From: Dermanyssus gallinae
Lineage: Eukaryota; Arthropoda; Arachnida; Mesostigmata; Dermanyssidae
NCBI GenBank assembly: GCA_003439945.1
Contig: QVRM01004832.1
Span: 62,001 to 126,000, forward strand
Reading direction: 5' to 3'
Length of the DNA: 64,000 bases
The position numbers were made by a program, and so were the translations under genes. Numbering within the stretch: position 1 is the stretch's first letter; each line of letters starts with the position of its first letter. Positions 11,331 through 23,159 of this stretch are shown here, in pieces. The notes under the pieces were generated by a model, which did no database searches, was not told the origin of the DNA, and worked only from the letters and a program-made list of their open reading frames with translations.

Positions 11331-12577
11331 ACGTTCTAAGAAGACAATTGTCGCTTTATCTGTTTTTTTCTTATTCGATATACTCCCCGAGAAGATCAAT
11401 ACACTTTTTCCATCTAGATTTCAGAGCATTTATACCTCTTAAGTAGAATTCCGCGTCTTTAGACTGAAAATAGGCATTGACAGCAGTCATTGCTGTAAAC
11501 ACGCTTTCCACCGAGACTATTCTTCAAATGTCCGAAGAGGAAATAATCAGAGAGGGCCAGGTCTGGAGAATAGGAAGCTTGTTCAATATGTTCGAACCTC
11601 AGTTGGGCCAGTTTTGTTAATGCTTGCCGCGACTTGTGTGCAGGAGCATTGTCCTGGTGAAATAGGGCAACCTTCTTCTGCAAAGCGGGCCGTTTCACGA
11701 TGAGATCTTGCTTCAGGCAGTCCAACAATCTTGCATAATATTCTCCCGTGATCGTTTTACCGCTCTTAAGGTAGTCGACCAGAATTATTCCACGTTGGTC
11801 CCAAAAAACCGTAGCCATCATCTTTCCGGCCGATGCCGTTGTCCGCACCCTCTTCGGAGGTCCCTCACCAGGTGCACACCATTGGCGAGATGCTTCTTGG
11901 GTCTCGGCAGTGTAGTGATGGACCCAGTTTTTATCGACGGTTACGAATCTGCGCCAAAAATCCGACGGATTTTTCGACATCTTGGCCAAATTTCGCTGTG
12001 AAGCGGAAACACGCGCGTCTTTTTGGCCTTGGTTAAGCAAATGCGGCACCCATTTTGCTCTGAGCGTTTTCATCTTCAAGTTCTCGTGCAGGATGAAATG
12101 CACACTACCCAAACTGATCTGCAAGGCCACCGCTATCTTCCTAATGTTCACTCGCTTATCTGCGGCAACGATTTTCCGCACTTTTCCCACGTTTTCCTTA
12201 TCAGTTGTCGTTTTTGGGCGTCCCGAACTTAGTTCATCCTCGGTGCTTCTGCGACCTATTTTTAACTCATAATTCCAGTTGGAAACAGTGGCAAAATATG
12301 GCGCAGAGTCACCGTACACCTCGTCTAACTCAGTTTTCACTTGGGTCGCATTCCAACCTTTGAAATAAAAATGCTTGATAACCACTCAAAACTCTTTTCT
12401 TCATTTTTCAAAATCACGCCAATACGTTGCACGGGAAAGCGATTAAACGAAATCGCAACGGCCAATCACCATCATATTTTGACTGCCAGCAGTCGAAAAG
12501 TTGCCGCTTCCAATAGCGGTGAAAGCGCGCCAAAATTCGAAGTCTGAAAAGCTCGTTTTAAGAACCTGTTGAACTAC

Positions 12578-12580
<3 letters not shown>
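11331..12580 (-). mobile_element. Mariner-family DNA transposon, copy 1 (irritans-like)
   Basis: The right end at 12553-12580 carries the terminal repeat ending in gaactacctg, followed by TA. It matches the perfect repeats of the copy at 27192-28481 with a few changes. The left end is degraded: only a trace of the repeat (gttctaaga) remains at about 11331, directly behind the family A retroelement. The TA outside the right end merges with a (TA)n array (12581-12638), consistent with the TA target preference of mariners. Confidence 0.88.
11371..12398 (-). pseudogene. Mariner transposase (DD34D), copy 1, frameshifted at both ends
   Basis: The cut-and-paste transposase has an open frame from 12385 down to 11459 (308 codons). 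The N-terminal helix-turn-helix region (GWNATQVKTELDEVYGD, SLGSVHFILHENL) is followed by catalytic motifs VTVDKNWVHHY, FHQDNAPAHKS and SPDLALSDYFLF. Exactly 34 residues separate the second and third Asp, the mariner DD34D signature, and all three Asp are present. Compared with copy 2, one base is lost near the original start (about 12390), so the first residues are out of frame. A small deletion near 11480-11500 shifts the end. The true C-terminus (ending GEYIE, stop at 11371-11373) is in another frame. The element is therefore almost certainly inactive, although its catalytic core is better than that of copy 2. Confidence 0.88.

Positions 12581-12638
<58 letters not shown>
12581..12638. repeat. 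(TA)n microsatellite flanking mariner copy 1
   Basis: A pure TA array directly at the mariner right end. Confidence 0.96.
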
Positions 12639-12643
<5 letters not shown>

Positions 12644-13136
12644 CTTTCAGTCTATATATTTATCTCGCTATCACGTACGGAATGTTGAGCTGAGTTGGCG
12701 GCTCAAAACAATAACAAATCCGGTGCACTCAGTGACTGCAATACACGCATCTGACTTCAGACGCCATAAGGTGTGGAACTTCACGCGCCTAGCTAAACTT
12801 ACACATCCCAACCCGACACCAGTCGAACTTGTAGCGCCCCCCCTCCCTAATAAGTTAACCGCTGCAACAGGAACAAGGCGAGACGTTGGAGACAGAAAAT
12901 TATATTTTTCTTTAATTTCTACTTCCGTATGGATTGCGGCAAGCGTTAATTTGCTAGCTAGCTCTTTGTTTACCCGTTTTTTTGACTGTCCTGTTCTTTC
13001 TCCGCCCATATTGTTGAACGTGCGACCTGGGCCCGCCAAGAAGGAAGACCGTGTTGGTTCCGGAAAACTTCCTGAATCGCGGATGTGCCCGCAATGCGGT
13101 GGTGACTTATCCTGCTGACAGGAAGGCGGGTCTTGT
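12639..13136. other. Unassigned sequence
   Basis: A plus-strand open frame at 12636-13118 has no recognisable family motif. Nothing else was seen. Confidence 0.4.
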
Positions 13137-13366
13137 GACGGCGTGGTCTAGGGGGTCTAGTTCGCTAGTCATGGTTGTCATCTACCAGGGTCGCCGGTTT
13201 GATCTCTATTGTTGATCGGATTCTCTTTGAGCGATGCTATTGAGAATATATGATGAAACACACTGAAAGCTGAGAGCAGCCACGCTGCCACAACGACTGT
13301 TGGGGATACCCTGTAAAGATATCTCCACGTGTCCGGCCCTTGGTGCACTGAAGATATCCCTCACGA
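13137..13366 (+). repeat. SINE-B, near-complete copy
   Basis: It starts with ggcgtggtctagggggtcta, has the B-box-like cgccggtttgatctc, and continues through the body (gagcgatgct, gagaatat, cagccacgctgccac, tgtccggccct) to about 13366. It lies just upstream of the third family A retroelement fragment. Confidence 0.75.
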
Positions 13367-13399
13367 TGATTACAAGCGCAGGGGACGGATAATAGTATA

Positions 13400-14070
13400 G
13401 AATCAAAAACAACCTTATCTTGAGCTAACCACTGTGGCAGCAAGGGATCAGGTAATGCTCCCGGTTTCTTTAGGCGGCCTAGGTGTGCCACACGCGGTCA
13501 TGACAGCAGGACCCGCAATCATGTCATCATTGACCCAGGCGGCGGGCAAGGTTAAGTAATTATTGGATAGTGATGGGTGGGATGCTTTTAACGTTGAACT
13601 TCAAGGGCAGACCGACGGATTGTTGTCGTTGTTTGATTCTTCTCCCGATGATGATAGGGCTAACCAGGGTAGTTGGACAGCCCCTCTACAAGAAAAGTGA
13701 CCAGGGGCGCTGGTGCTTGGTTACACGCCTCACCCTGTCCGCGAATTAAGATTCTTTTAGACGACGAGACGACACGCAGGGCTGTAGCTTGGTGTTGACC
13801 TAGTCGTGCCCCAACGATGTCGTTGTGGTGATTTTGTGGACGCTTTGGCCCATGATGACCTGCCATGCCCCTTGAGTGCAGACTGATGAGCACGTCACTC
13901 CGCTTTATGTGGATGCCAACTTTAGTCAAGCACTGAGATCTGCCGGCTTTCATGTGTTCTGGAACCCTCAGGCCTATACAAGGTTGATGGAAAAGACCTG
14001 ACGGTCTAACTCTACCACACTTTGGCCGCATGCTTGTTTGGGACGCAACTGTAAGCGACACTTCTAGATT
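13400..14070 (+). pseudogene. Retroelement fragment, family A copy 3
   Basis: The translation enters at SLGGLGVPHAVMTAGPAI (about 13466-13519), the end of the RT thumb region. It continues through the linker also seen at the window start (SDGWDAFNVELQ), an abbreviated stretch, the Cys/His cluster CRCGDFVDALAHDDLPC (damaged at its His) and a broken endonuclease core around 13990-14050. Several stops and frameshifts are present. It is closest to the copy at 1-620, so these two probably come from one subfamily. Confidence 0.78.
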
Positions 14071-14596
14071 GTTTAGGGAAAACATGGGTCGCTTTTGAAA
14101 CAAATCTGTTGTCTCTTGCTAGTGCATTTATTAGCAGCATCCATTGTGCACGTAATTTAGACTCGCGCAAACTAATACGAGTTAACGCTGCTGGAAAGTA
14201 CCGTGCAACTCTATATACCATTAAAGTTCTGCGACAAGAGGCGCAAATAAATGAAAATACCATATGTAATAATTTCGAAAGATAGATTACCAGTAATCAC
14301 GAGGACCGCTGATCTTCCCTATAACACGTCTCTTCCCTAATTCGTCAACAGAGAACGGCGGAATGGGATGCCAATAGAGGTTATCTAATGGCATACACAA
14401 GAGACAGGATTTTTTCGCTGGCCTCGAAAGCCAAGGTCCCGTAGGTGCAGTTTTCGGCGCACGACCCAAACAACACGTCCTTTGGGTCGCTAAACCACAT
14501 TGCATAACTCGCCGTAATAACGTTTTAAATAGCAGCCAATATTTGATCTACGCGACTTCTACAAGCCGTCTTCAGATCATGTCAAACGGCGGATCA

Positions 14597-14622
14597 CGTC
14601 ACGGCTGATCGCAGCCGTGACG
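14597..14622. repeat. Perfect hairpin, 11-bp stem, 4-base loop
   Basis: CGTCACGGCTG at 14597-14607 pairs with 14612-14622 around the loop ATCG. There is no downstream T run, so it does not look like a terminator. It may be part of a decayed palindromic element. Confidence 0.8.
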
Positions 14623-15918
14623 AGGCGTAGCGCCGTGTGGTTCCGTAGGCCTCGGCAATCAAACCCAACAAATGCGATATGTTGTTTTTCTGCATTCGAA
14701 CTACTAGAGTAGAAAACGCAGGTTCTCACGAAGAACGCGATGCGGCTATCCCTATTAATGTCACACTTGACATCGGTCGTATCTAGGTCGCGCGAGGCAC
14801 GTCACACAGAAGCGTGCCGTTAACCAAGGAACTGTCTCTGTTTGTTCAATCCAGTACTGCATGTTGCTGGATTGATTCTGAGCCTTCCTTGCGTGAGGCC
14901 CTAGTTGTGGCTGCTGGCATTGTCAGACAGACAGTCATATAGGCAAAAGACAAATCGACCCAGCAAATAGATTAGCAAGAGACGTTAACCCATGGTTTAC
15001 GATGGTAGGATAGTCGGCCGACGATCTTCTTACACCACGACGTGACAACGGATGGCGGGATACGTAGCATCAAACAGAATTCGATGCTCCGCGTAACAAC
15101 GATGAACAAACCCTCTATTGCTATTCCTCTACTTCCGCCTACGCCGTACTACAACTTCCGCCACTTCTTCCGCTTCTATCTACGTCCAGCTTCCAGAGAA
15201 TAAAATAATCGAATTGTTTTCTCTCCACCTCCTCCGAGAAAATTAAAGTTTCTGTTAGCTCAGTGCTAGGCATAGCTGATATGACTGTCGATTGCATAAA
15301 CTCTACCTCACGCTCGATCTGCTAGAGACACAGTTTAGTGATTCGTCTGACTATGTTGTTTCTTTTGCCTCATCTTGGCCCACAACCAGCAATACAGATG
15401 TATATCCTCACAAGTCCTTGTGTAGTGAGTTAAGCATATATAACTGTAATCCTACAATTGAATTATATATATATATATATATATAACGCACATGAACAAT
15501 ATGACAATGAAAAAACACGGTGTCACCTACATCTATTTGCGCATCTGGTCAGACATGATCCAAAGTGCAGGTCTGCCGACGTAAGCTAGGCTAGCATAGC
15601 TAAGCAAAATATAGCGCGCTTTATTAGACGAACAACAATCTAGTATATCGCGAAGACTCAAAAACCGCACGCGTAACCCGGAAGCAGAGCTCACTGATGC
15701 GCTTCTGGTTGCTTTTTCATCAGAGGTCAATTTACATTTGCGCATTTTTCCGTCTTGGGCAATCTACTTTTTTGTTGTTAGCTGGAAGAACAATGCACAA
15801 CGTCCAGACAAACCAGGCTTTTTGTCGTGCCGACTTCATTAACGACGTGCCCGCAGCTCCGCGCTTCGTTAAACAACTAGCAGCAGTTGTTTACTTTGAT
15901 CCGCCCAGGAAAAGACGC

Positions 15919-15951
<33 letters not shown>
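15919..15951. repeat. (TA)n microsatellite
   Basis: A pure TA array of about 30 bases. Confidence 0.95.
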
Positions 15952-15956
<5 letters not shown>

Positions 15957-17570
15957 CGGGCTCAACAAACTCAAAAACCTTGACCGAACCAATTAGGCTC
16001 CGGAAGTCCCAATGATGTTGAAACAGCATCTTATGTGACGCGTTTATCAATGCTTCTATACACAAAGTAAATGTTAAATCGAATTGAATTAAATCACATG
16101 CTTAATAAGGTACACGAAATGGTTTAAAAACTAGCTTAATGCTAGCAAGCAAATTTTCCGTAGCTATACGTGAGATCCACGGTCATTATTTCTAACCGAT
16201 GGAAACATCAGGTCACGTAGCTGATCAGCAGGGAAAGCTTCTTGGTTCACTTCTGTTGTGCCTTAAATATAGAACTAAATCGAGGAGTCAATTCAGTTAC
16301 TCCCGAATCTATAGTGCCAGGACAATTAAACAATAAAACATCGTCTGTTTAGTGAATGTGATCTTAGATGTGTCTTGGAGTTTCAACAGTTTTGCGGTCT
16401 ATCACTAGGTCCGGCAAAATCGTTACTTACACAAAGATAAATCTATCCGCGGTTGCTAGTCTCTTTTCCGGCTTTAAGGGAATTAGTCCAGACCGGTCGC
16501 CCCTCATAGGTTGCCAAATTAATGGTACTGTCTCACTTATCCAGCACAGAAAGTAAAAAAGCGAAGAAAAAAAATTAATACGCATAATGGGTTGAAAATG
16601 CCCTTAGGCATCTGGGTAACGGTAATTTTAGTTAGTTGCCTAAATGTTGACATTTCTCACATCAGGTGGACGCACGCCACCTTTAGTTAGACTAGCGCCG
16701 GATCGCATTCTACCACGGATCTACTCAAAAATTTAAAACAAAAAAAAGAGAATCCTGAGATAGAGAAAGAAAAAAAAGAGAGAAATCTGAGATATGCGCA
16801 CTCTTTTTTTATAACAGTTCGGCAAAACCTAAATAGAGGCAATGGGACTTCTATAAAAAGACAAATATTGCACAAGTATATACGAGTATTTGCATAATCA
16901 CTGGTTGTTACGTCGTATGGCTCTGTACATTAATAAAAAAACAGAGATATACGAACGAACAGAGTTTTGTTGTTGTCGCCGTTAACTTAATCATTGTTAT
17001 TGTGAAACATCAACAGTTGTGTGGAAGGACACCTGTACGACAACCATATGACTGCTCATAGAAAAGAGGCCGCTTGTGGCCGAAAGCTGTCAATGTCATA
17101 GAAGCTGCCTCTGTTTGCAGTTACGGTTTCTGCTGTCAAAATCCAGAAATGAGCACGCCCTGCTGTTTAGCAATGCAGCTGCAGTCAAGATAAATCGTGC
17201 TCCGAGATCAACTCAAGAATGACATGACGGCAAGGCCGAACGTGCTTTCTCTACCGCCAGAAGTGCCCGCCGCTAGAACAGAACAAACTGAACGAGCTTC
17301 ATGGGGGAAATTTCAGACGACCTTGTGCTGCCGCACACGACGCCAAACGGATAGCATCTTTCAGACTGATTGAAATCGTTCGCTAGAGATATAAACGCGA
17401 TTAAGAGCAATAAGCAATTTGTTTTGTGTCACCCTCACCTAGGAGCGTCCTCTACTTGTCTGTATTTTATCAGTAACTGTTGCTTACTGCGCTATTGCGA
17501 AATGTCTGTCGTAACCAGATTGCCAACGTTGCATTAAGCTCGCTGCCGGGTGACACGAATTACGACATTA

Positions 17571-17610
17571 ATTTACGATTTATTGAGCTCATTTACGATT
17601 CATTGAGCTC
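17571..17610. repeat. Tandem repeat, 2 x 20 bp
   Basis: Two adjacent units, atttacgatttattgagctc and the same with one change. Confidence 0.85.
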
Positions 17611-18270
17611 TCTGGATCGTGGCTATTGCTCTTGGCTAAGTATCGATGTGATGGATAGCGCGTGGTAGAAGGCGTGGATGTCTAAATAAATCACATTTTT
17701 ACACAAAAGAAATCTATTCTGACGACGATGCCAAAAAAAAAAGAGAGCAAAAAACCGGGCTAACAAGGATAACTTTTCAAAAAGCATGCAGTTTTGTAAT
17801 TGCTGTCGATTCAAGAGCCATGAATTTTTCCTATTCCTGTTCGGCAGTGAAAGTAAGTTTTAATCACTAAATGACATGTTCGGGTAAAATCAAATAACTA
17901 AACTATAACGTTTTGTATGCCAACGGGTTTAAATTATACTTGCATCTTAGACTTGCCGCATGTTATTCTTGATTTATTGCCATCATTTCATAATAATATC
18001 CCACAAACCTCGTTGCATGCGTTGGTTCAGAATTAGAATGATGAGCTTTACATTTAATGGAGGACTCGACTGAAGACGAGCATGTGTTGCCAGCAAGGAT
18101 CGCCGGCTACTCTCATCGGTATTTTTGGGCAAATCAATTCCTCCCAGAAGTATATCAATTCGACGGCGCTGTGTGTGTTTTAAAATCAATCAAAATTGAC
18201 ACCTACGAAAGTGCATTAGCGTGAAATTATGATTTTTGGTTAGCACGGATTAGACGCACCTGCATTGTCA

Positions 18271-18420
18271 AGCCCGGTGCCGTGGTGCATTCGTCTGCGC
18301 CTCGCAACTGGAGGAGACACATAGGTGCGCGGGTTTGAGCCCCACCGTTGCACATTTGTATTTATGGGGGCTTCCGTCCATAAAGCAATGCGAAACGCAG
18401 TCCTGTGGACGTTAAATCGT
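18271..18420 (+). repeat. SINE-A, near-complete copy
   Basis: It starts agcccggtgccgtggtgcat (A-box-like). The B-box-like gggtttgagcccc follows about 55 bases later, then the body caccgttgcacatttgtatt and ataaagcaatgcgaaacg. The copy at 54204-54325 has the same order, and 45738-45764 is the head alone. The head and box spacing suggest a tRNA-derived SINE (inference). Confidence 0.72.
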
Positions 18421-21400
18421 CGGCGGCGACACTTTGGGCACTCTACATTCGTATCACAACGAAATAGTTCCATTGCGTTTACAATCAATACTTTAATTTT
18501 CTAAATAAACCACAGGCAGTACTCGACTTTCGACGGCAAATTCCGATATATGACTGTCTTTCATATATTGTAATACACATTTGCAAGTCGAGCAGATCAA
18601 ATATATGACGGACAAACACGTCCCATGCATCCGTTGATTCTCTCCTGATTTGTGGAGAGCATAAGGATAATTTTTATGAATCATTGTTATGATAAATTAG
18701 TTCTAATCTACAGTAACGTTTCTCATGCACAACGTCATGGTCGAACCAAGTCCACGGGGCCCTACACGATTGCCCGAGCGGTCCTTACGCTAAGAAAACC
18801 GTGGTTTATGTCTACATATAATGGGGATAATAGAGTGGTGTGATTCCATACAAGCCCCTGCAGAGCAAGGAAACAATCAACAAAGACACGTACGGTGAGA
18901 CGGTTGATTGTAAGGAGCAATCCTTTTTAAAGGGATTTAAGCGAATACGTTAGAAATAGTGGTGTAAATAAAATTGGCTTACTTGACGTCATATATATAA
19001 TCATTTCTGAGTTTGTTTTGAGAATCCAAACGAGCGTTGTTCTTTTTTTTAAGCCTAAGGTCAACTATCCTAGTTCATGCCGTGCTCTGGCTATTGTGGT
19101 ACGTACACATGGCCATGCTCTTTGGCCTGCTATCTACCCACTCGATTCCGATCATACTCTTTGCTACTTCGAAAGGAAGCTTGTGTTTGATCACATTAGT
19201 TCGATATAGTTCCCCTTCGTTTGTATTCTTACCCCCATATGTCTCTAGCCGATACATCTTTTTTCTGCCTGCGTAGGCCGGTATCTATCCGCGATGCCAC
19301 TTTCCGCATCCGCGTTGCGTCTGCTATCGCTTCCCACGGGTTCCGTCTCTGTTGTCCCCGCTTACCTTTGTTTCGTCGCCTCACCTGCCTGTCAGGTTGG
19401 CTTTATTTCTCTATACGACTCTACGTTCGTCCGCATCCCCTTGTCGGTAAGTCGGGACGGACCTTTGCCGCCCTCTTCTTGCAAGATCTCTGAAACGGCA
19501 AATGTTAGCATTGCCCACCCTCTATGTCTAGTATTGTATGTGTCTTCTCACTACTCCTGCTGCTACGACAACGATGACCATGTCTACAACAACTACCAAT
19601 ATTGCGACTCCCATCCGACTAGCACCCGCTGGCCTGCCTAATACTATTGCTACTACAATTGTACAGGCTGTAGTTACCGCGGCTGCCGCCGGCGTTCGTT
19701 GTTAGCTTAACACGACTGAATCCCTCCCCGCTAGGTTGTTGGTCGGACGCTCAGTAGATACCCCTTTGCCCCCCTAAGGCCTGTCCGCCTATCCCCCTCC
19801 CTATGCCAGCCCGACCAACCGCTTGCCCTCCTGCGAAATAGCTGCGAGCATGCCGCACCCCAGTCACACGACCCAGCCTAGTAGTCCGCCCTAGTGACAC
19901 TAATCCTGCCGCAGTGGCGGATGACACGTTAAGCCTCTCCTCAACAACGACGACGGTCACGATCGGGGGCGATACAAGGCTGTTGGTCTGCACTGGACTG
20001 TGGGAAAACCCGCGGTGGCGCCACTGCTGTCAATCTGGCCGATCCGGAGGAACCATAGACCCATTGGTCAGCTTGGACAGGAGGTCAGTTGTTGTTGCTG
20101 CTGCTGTCGTTGTTGTTGTTGCTGTTGTTGTTGTGGGTTGCTCGTTTGCTGGCTCACCATTCACTCACACTATTTCTCACTCATCCACGAACCCATCGAA
20201 GGCACGAAGCCACATACCATTGATGACCCCTACCACGACGTCGAAGACGACGATGTCTACTGTTGTCGTGCTGATGATATTGATGGTGCAGCGGTGGTGA
20301 AAATCCAACACGTCAACACGCCACATAGGCGCTGACCTCCCATCTCTCGAGGCCTCGTTTGCACACGCTGCGGCACGCAAAGGCTGACTGGGCTCTGCAA
20401 CGCCCTGGATTCGTTCAGCCCCGCTCTACCTTTCAGCAGGGGCCGGAGTGGGACTGGCTGAAGAAACAAGGTCATCAACAATATCTTTTCATTCCTGCTG
20501 TCTCCACCCCCGTTACCCCTTTTGGCGATCTATGTGGTGCTGCCCTTGTGTGTGTTTCTCTCGAAGTTATCCTCTGACACACGGCCAATCTCATTCGCCA
20601 CTCACCTTATACCCTTTTGCATCCCGCTTTATTCTCTCTCTCTCTCTATCTCTCTGCTGCTCGCGCTCTTCTTCACCCCGGACGGCAAGACAAGTCGGCA
20701 TCTGTCAGAAGTCGTATTTGGCCGTGAAGTGCCAAACAAAGCTAATATAAGCTCTCTTTGGCTGCTACGGTCGCGCAACGGCGGGACGCTTCAAGGGGTT
20801 TACCGGGCCTCGTGCGGCCAGAGGTAGTTCTAGTAACTACCCCAACAAAAGCTTAGTCATGAATTTTAGACTACCAATTACGGTTTGGCGGCGTCGTTAC
20901 GAATGTCGTCGTCACAATCTCGTCACATTTGTCATTAGTGTCAGTCGATTTTTCTCGAAAACAATAGAATAAGAGCGCACTTAATAAGCAACTGCTATGC
21001 ATACGAGGCTTTTGCTGGGTGGTCGTGCACGCATGCAGGCCTACCTATTGATTTTATAAAATATGGAACTGTTTGCAGGGGATGCTTGCAGGCGACCGTC
21101 GATTATAAAAAAAATATAAAAATATATAAAAATCCACTTAGTACAAATATACCAAATTGCGTAAAAATTATTAATCTGGCCCTCAAATAAGTAACTACTT
21201 AATGTAGTACCCCCGGGGTTCATACGCATACCGGAAATGATCTAACTGCGGTTGTAAAGGAGCGTGTAGGTTAAGTTACGAATAACAAAATTGTTCCAGA
21301 CAAGCTTTTTGTTCTGGGCATGCGCTTTGAAGATACATTTGTGTTTAGAAGGAAACAAAATTTAACATTTAATCCAAAGACGAGTGCAATCATAGTGTTC

Positions 21401-22600
21401 TCAACCAACGACTTAAGAACGTCAGTCCCCCTAGAAGAGCTCTACGGGACAGTCCTTACCAGCAGAACGTACACACAAATATTTCGGCATCGGGATGTCA
21501 GGCTCAGGTATCCAGGGCTTGACGAACGAGACGAATCGTATCGCCTGTTGCGTCAGTGAGAGACCGCCGCTCTAAATATCGACGCTTTGTTCCGCCGCCA
21601 TCCTCCGGACGATCTAGGCGAGGCCAACTACCAGTGCTCCTTCAGCGATGTTCGCGCTGGCCGGCCTGGCAGATCTGGCAGCGTTGTTTGAACGGCTACT
21701 GAACAAGCATGTTGTCTGATCCTGCTACTGCTGCTGCCTCTGCCGCCGCTGTTTCTACATCGTATTGCCTGCCACTGTGGCTGCAGAAGATTCTTTAGTA
21801 TCGCCCACGGCTAACTTTGTTTTGTTTAGCATAGCTAGAGTCCTGACGGCTTCGGTCCCGGCCCCGGTCGCGGTCGAAGTGGTGCCTTGCTGTGAAGAGT
21901 GAGCATAGGTAGGTGTGACCGTGAGAAGACGGCCAAGACAAACGGGGCCCAACCCGAACTCGAAAACGAGCTAGACGATAAAGAAGAACGAAGAGAAGAA
22001 AGAAGAAAAAAGAGAGCGGCAAAAAGAAGCAGTACGGAAAAAGGAAGAAGGGCAAGAGCAAGAAACACAACTAGAGAAGACGCTCGTGTTGCGAATAGGC
22101 TTGCGAATAGAGAGAATGGGCTTCCTTACCACCATCAGCGGCAGCAGCAGCACTCACAGCGAGCTGGATGGAAGCAGACAGAGAGATGGGCGAGAACTAC
22201 AACACCTAGGCGCACCCCCTACGGCAGCAGCAGCCCCAAATCCCCATCAACATCGGTAGCAGTAAACTCGTTGCTATGCTGCTCACATCGTCTGGTGGCG
22301 AGTTTTCGTTTGCAATGCTAACTATTTGCCTTTGCTGCTACGCCTGCTACAACAACAACAACCAGCATTGCTAATACGACTACTACAACAACAACTACTA
22401 CTACTACTGATGTCCGTCGCCAGAACTCAGCGCCCACTGCTGTAGTACACAGACAGGCGCACGCTACATTCATCTTTCCGTCCGTCCACCACCAACATAC
22501 AAAAGAGTAGACGCATACCTACAGAGATACATACATCAATATATCCATCCATATAAACATATATGTTTACATATATACATACGTATATATGTATATGTAT
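18421..22600. other. Unassigned region with two GC-richer islands
   Basis: 19200-20830 and 21560-22400 are GC-richer, with GTT/GCT triplets at 20090-20135, (CT)n at 20635-20655, and CAG/CAA triplets at 22136-22155 and 22350-22405. Open frames such as 21320-21559 (plus, 79 codons) and 19914-20300 (plus) have no recognisable domain. The stretch 20830-21560 is AT-rich and holds nothing recognised. Confidence 0.4.
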
Positions 22601-22602
22601 GT

Positions 22603-22632
22603 ACGTATATATATATATATATATATATATAT
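22603..22632. repeat. (TA)n microsatellite with ATGTA-type flank
   Basis: TA array preceded by imperfect atatgtatacgta units from about 22555. Confidence 0.9.
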
Positions 22633-23159
22633 CCATATATCACATCTATAGATCTCGTACAGTGCACACGTTTGCGCTACCGACCAGTCGAATAACAAAG
22701 GATCGCTTACCGGTACTCGACGGACCACGGCGCAGTAATGCAAACAGTTACGAGGTCGGCCTTTGACCGACGAATGGCTGCTTACTATACCTAGGCCACG
22801 CGTGTCTCTGCTGTTCTGCTGTCATTGTCGAGGTCGTTGCTGTCGACTAGCAACAACATAAACAGCAAAGACAACTATAACAATCACAACAACATTAACA
22901 ACAACAACAAACATTTTCAAGTTGACGACGTTGTGGCGAGATTGTCAAGAACAGTAATAGGAACAATCTCAACAACAAGAGCGAGAAGGGGAGTGTATTT
23001 TCTGAGAAAGCGGTGCAAACCAAATTGTACGGCCTTGGCCACTGTTTGACTAAATGCGCACACAAAAGAAAACGAAATATATTGCGATCTCCGAAGAGGT
23101 TTAACTCGAATTTGTCAAAATAAAATAAACAAAGCGCATTACTTATAGTTACGGCTAGG
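22633..23159. other. Unassigned sequence
   Basis: It holds CAA/AAC triplets at 22850-22915. No gene was recognised. Confidence 0.4.

Larger units (their letters stand above)
14071..18270. other. Long unassigned region with small repeats
   Basis: No gene was recognised. Small items are a 11-bp-stem hairpin at 14597-14622, (TA)n at 15463-15485 and 15919-15951, and a 20-bp tandem repeat of unit atttacgatttattgagctc at 17571-17610. The rest is AT-rich with only short, unrecognisable frames. Confidence 0.5.

Noticed and set aside
18271..18360. Functional tRNA gene
   Set aside because: A- and B-box-like motifs are present but the acceptor and anticodon stems do not form, and the same sequence recurs with a non-tRNA body, so SINE is the better explanation.
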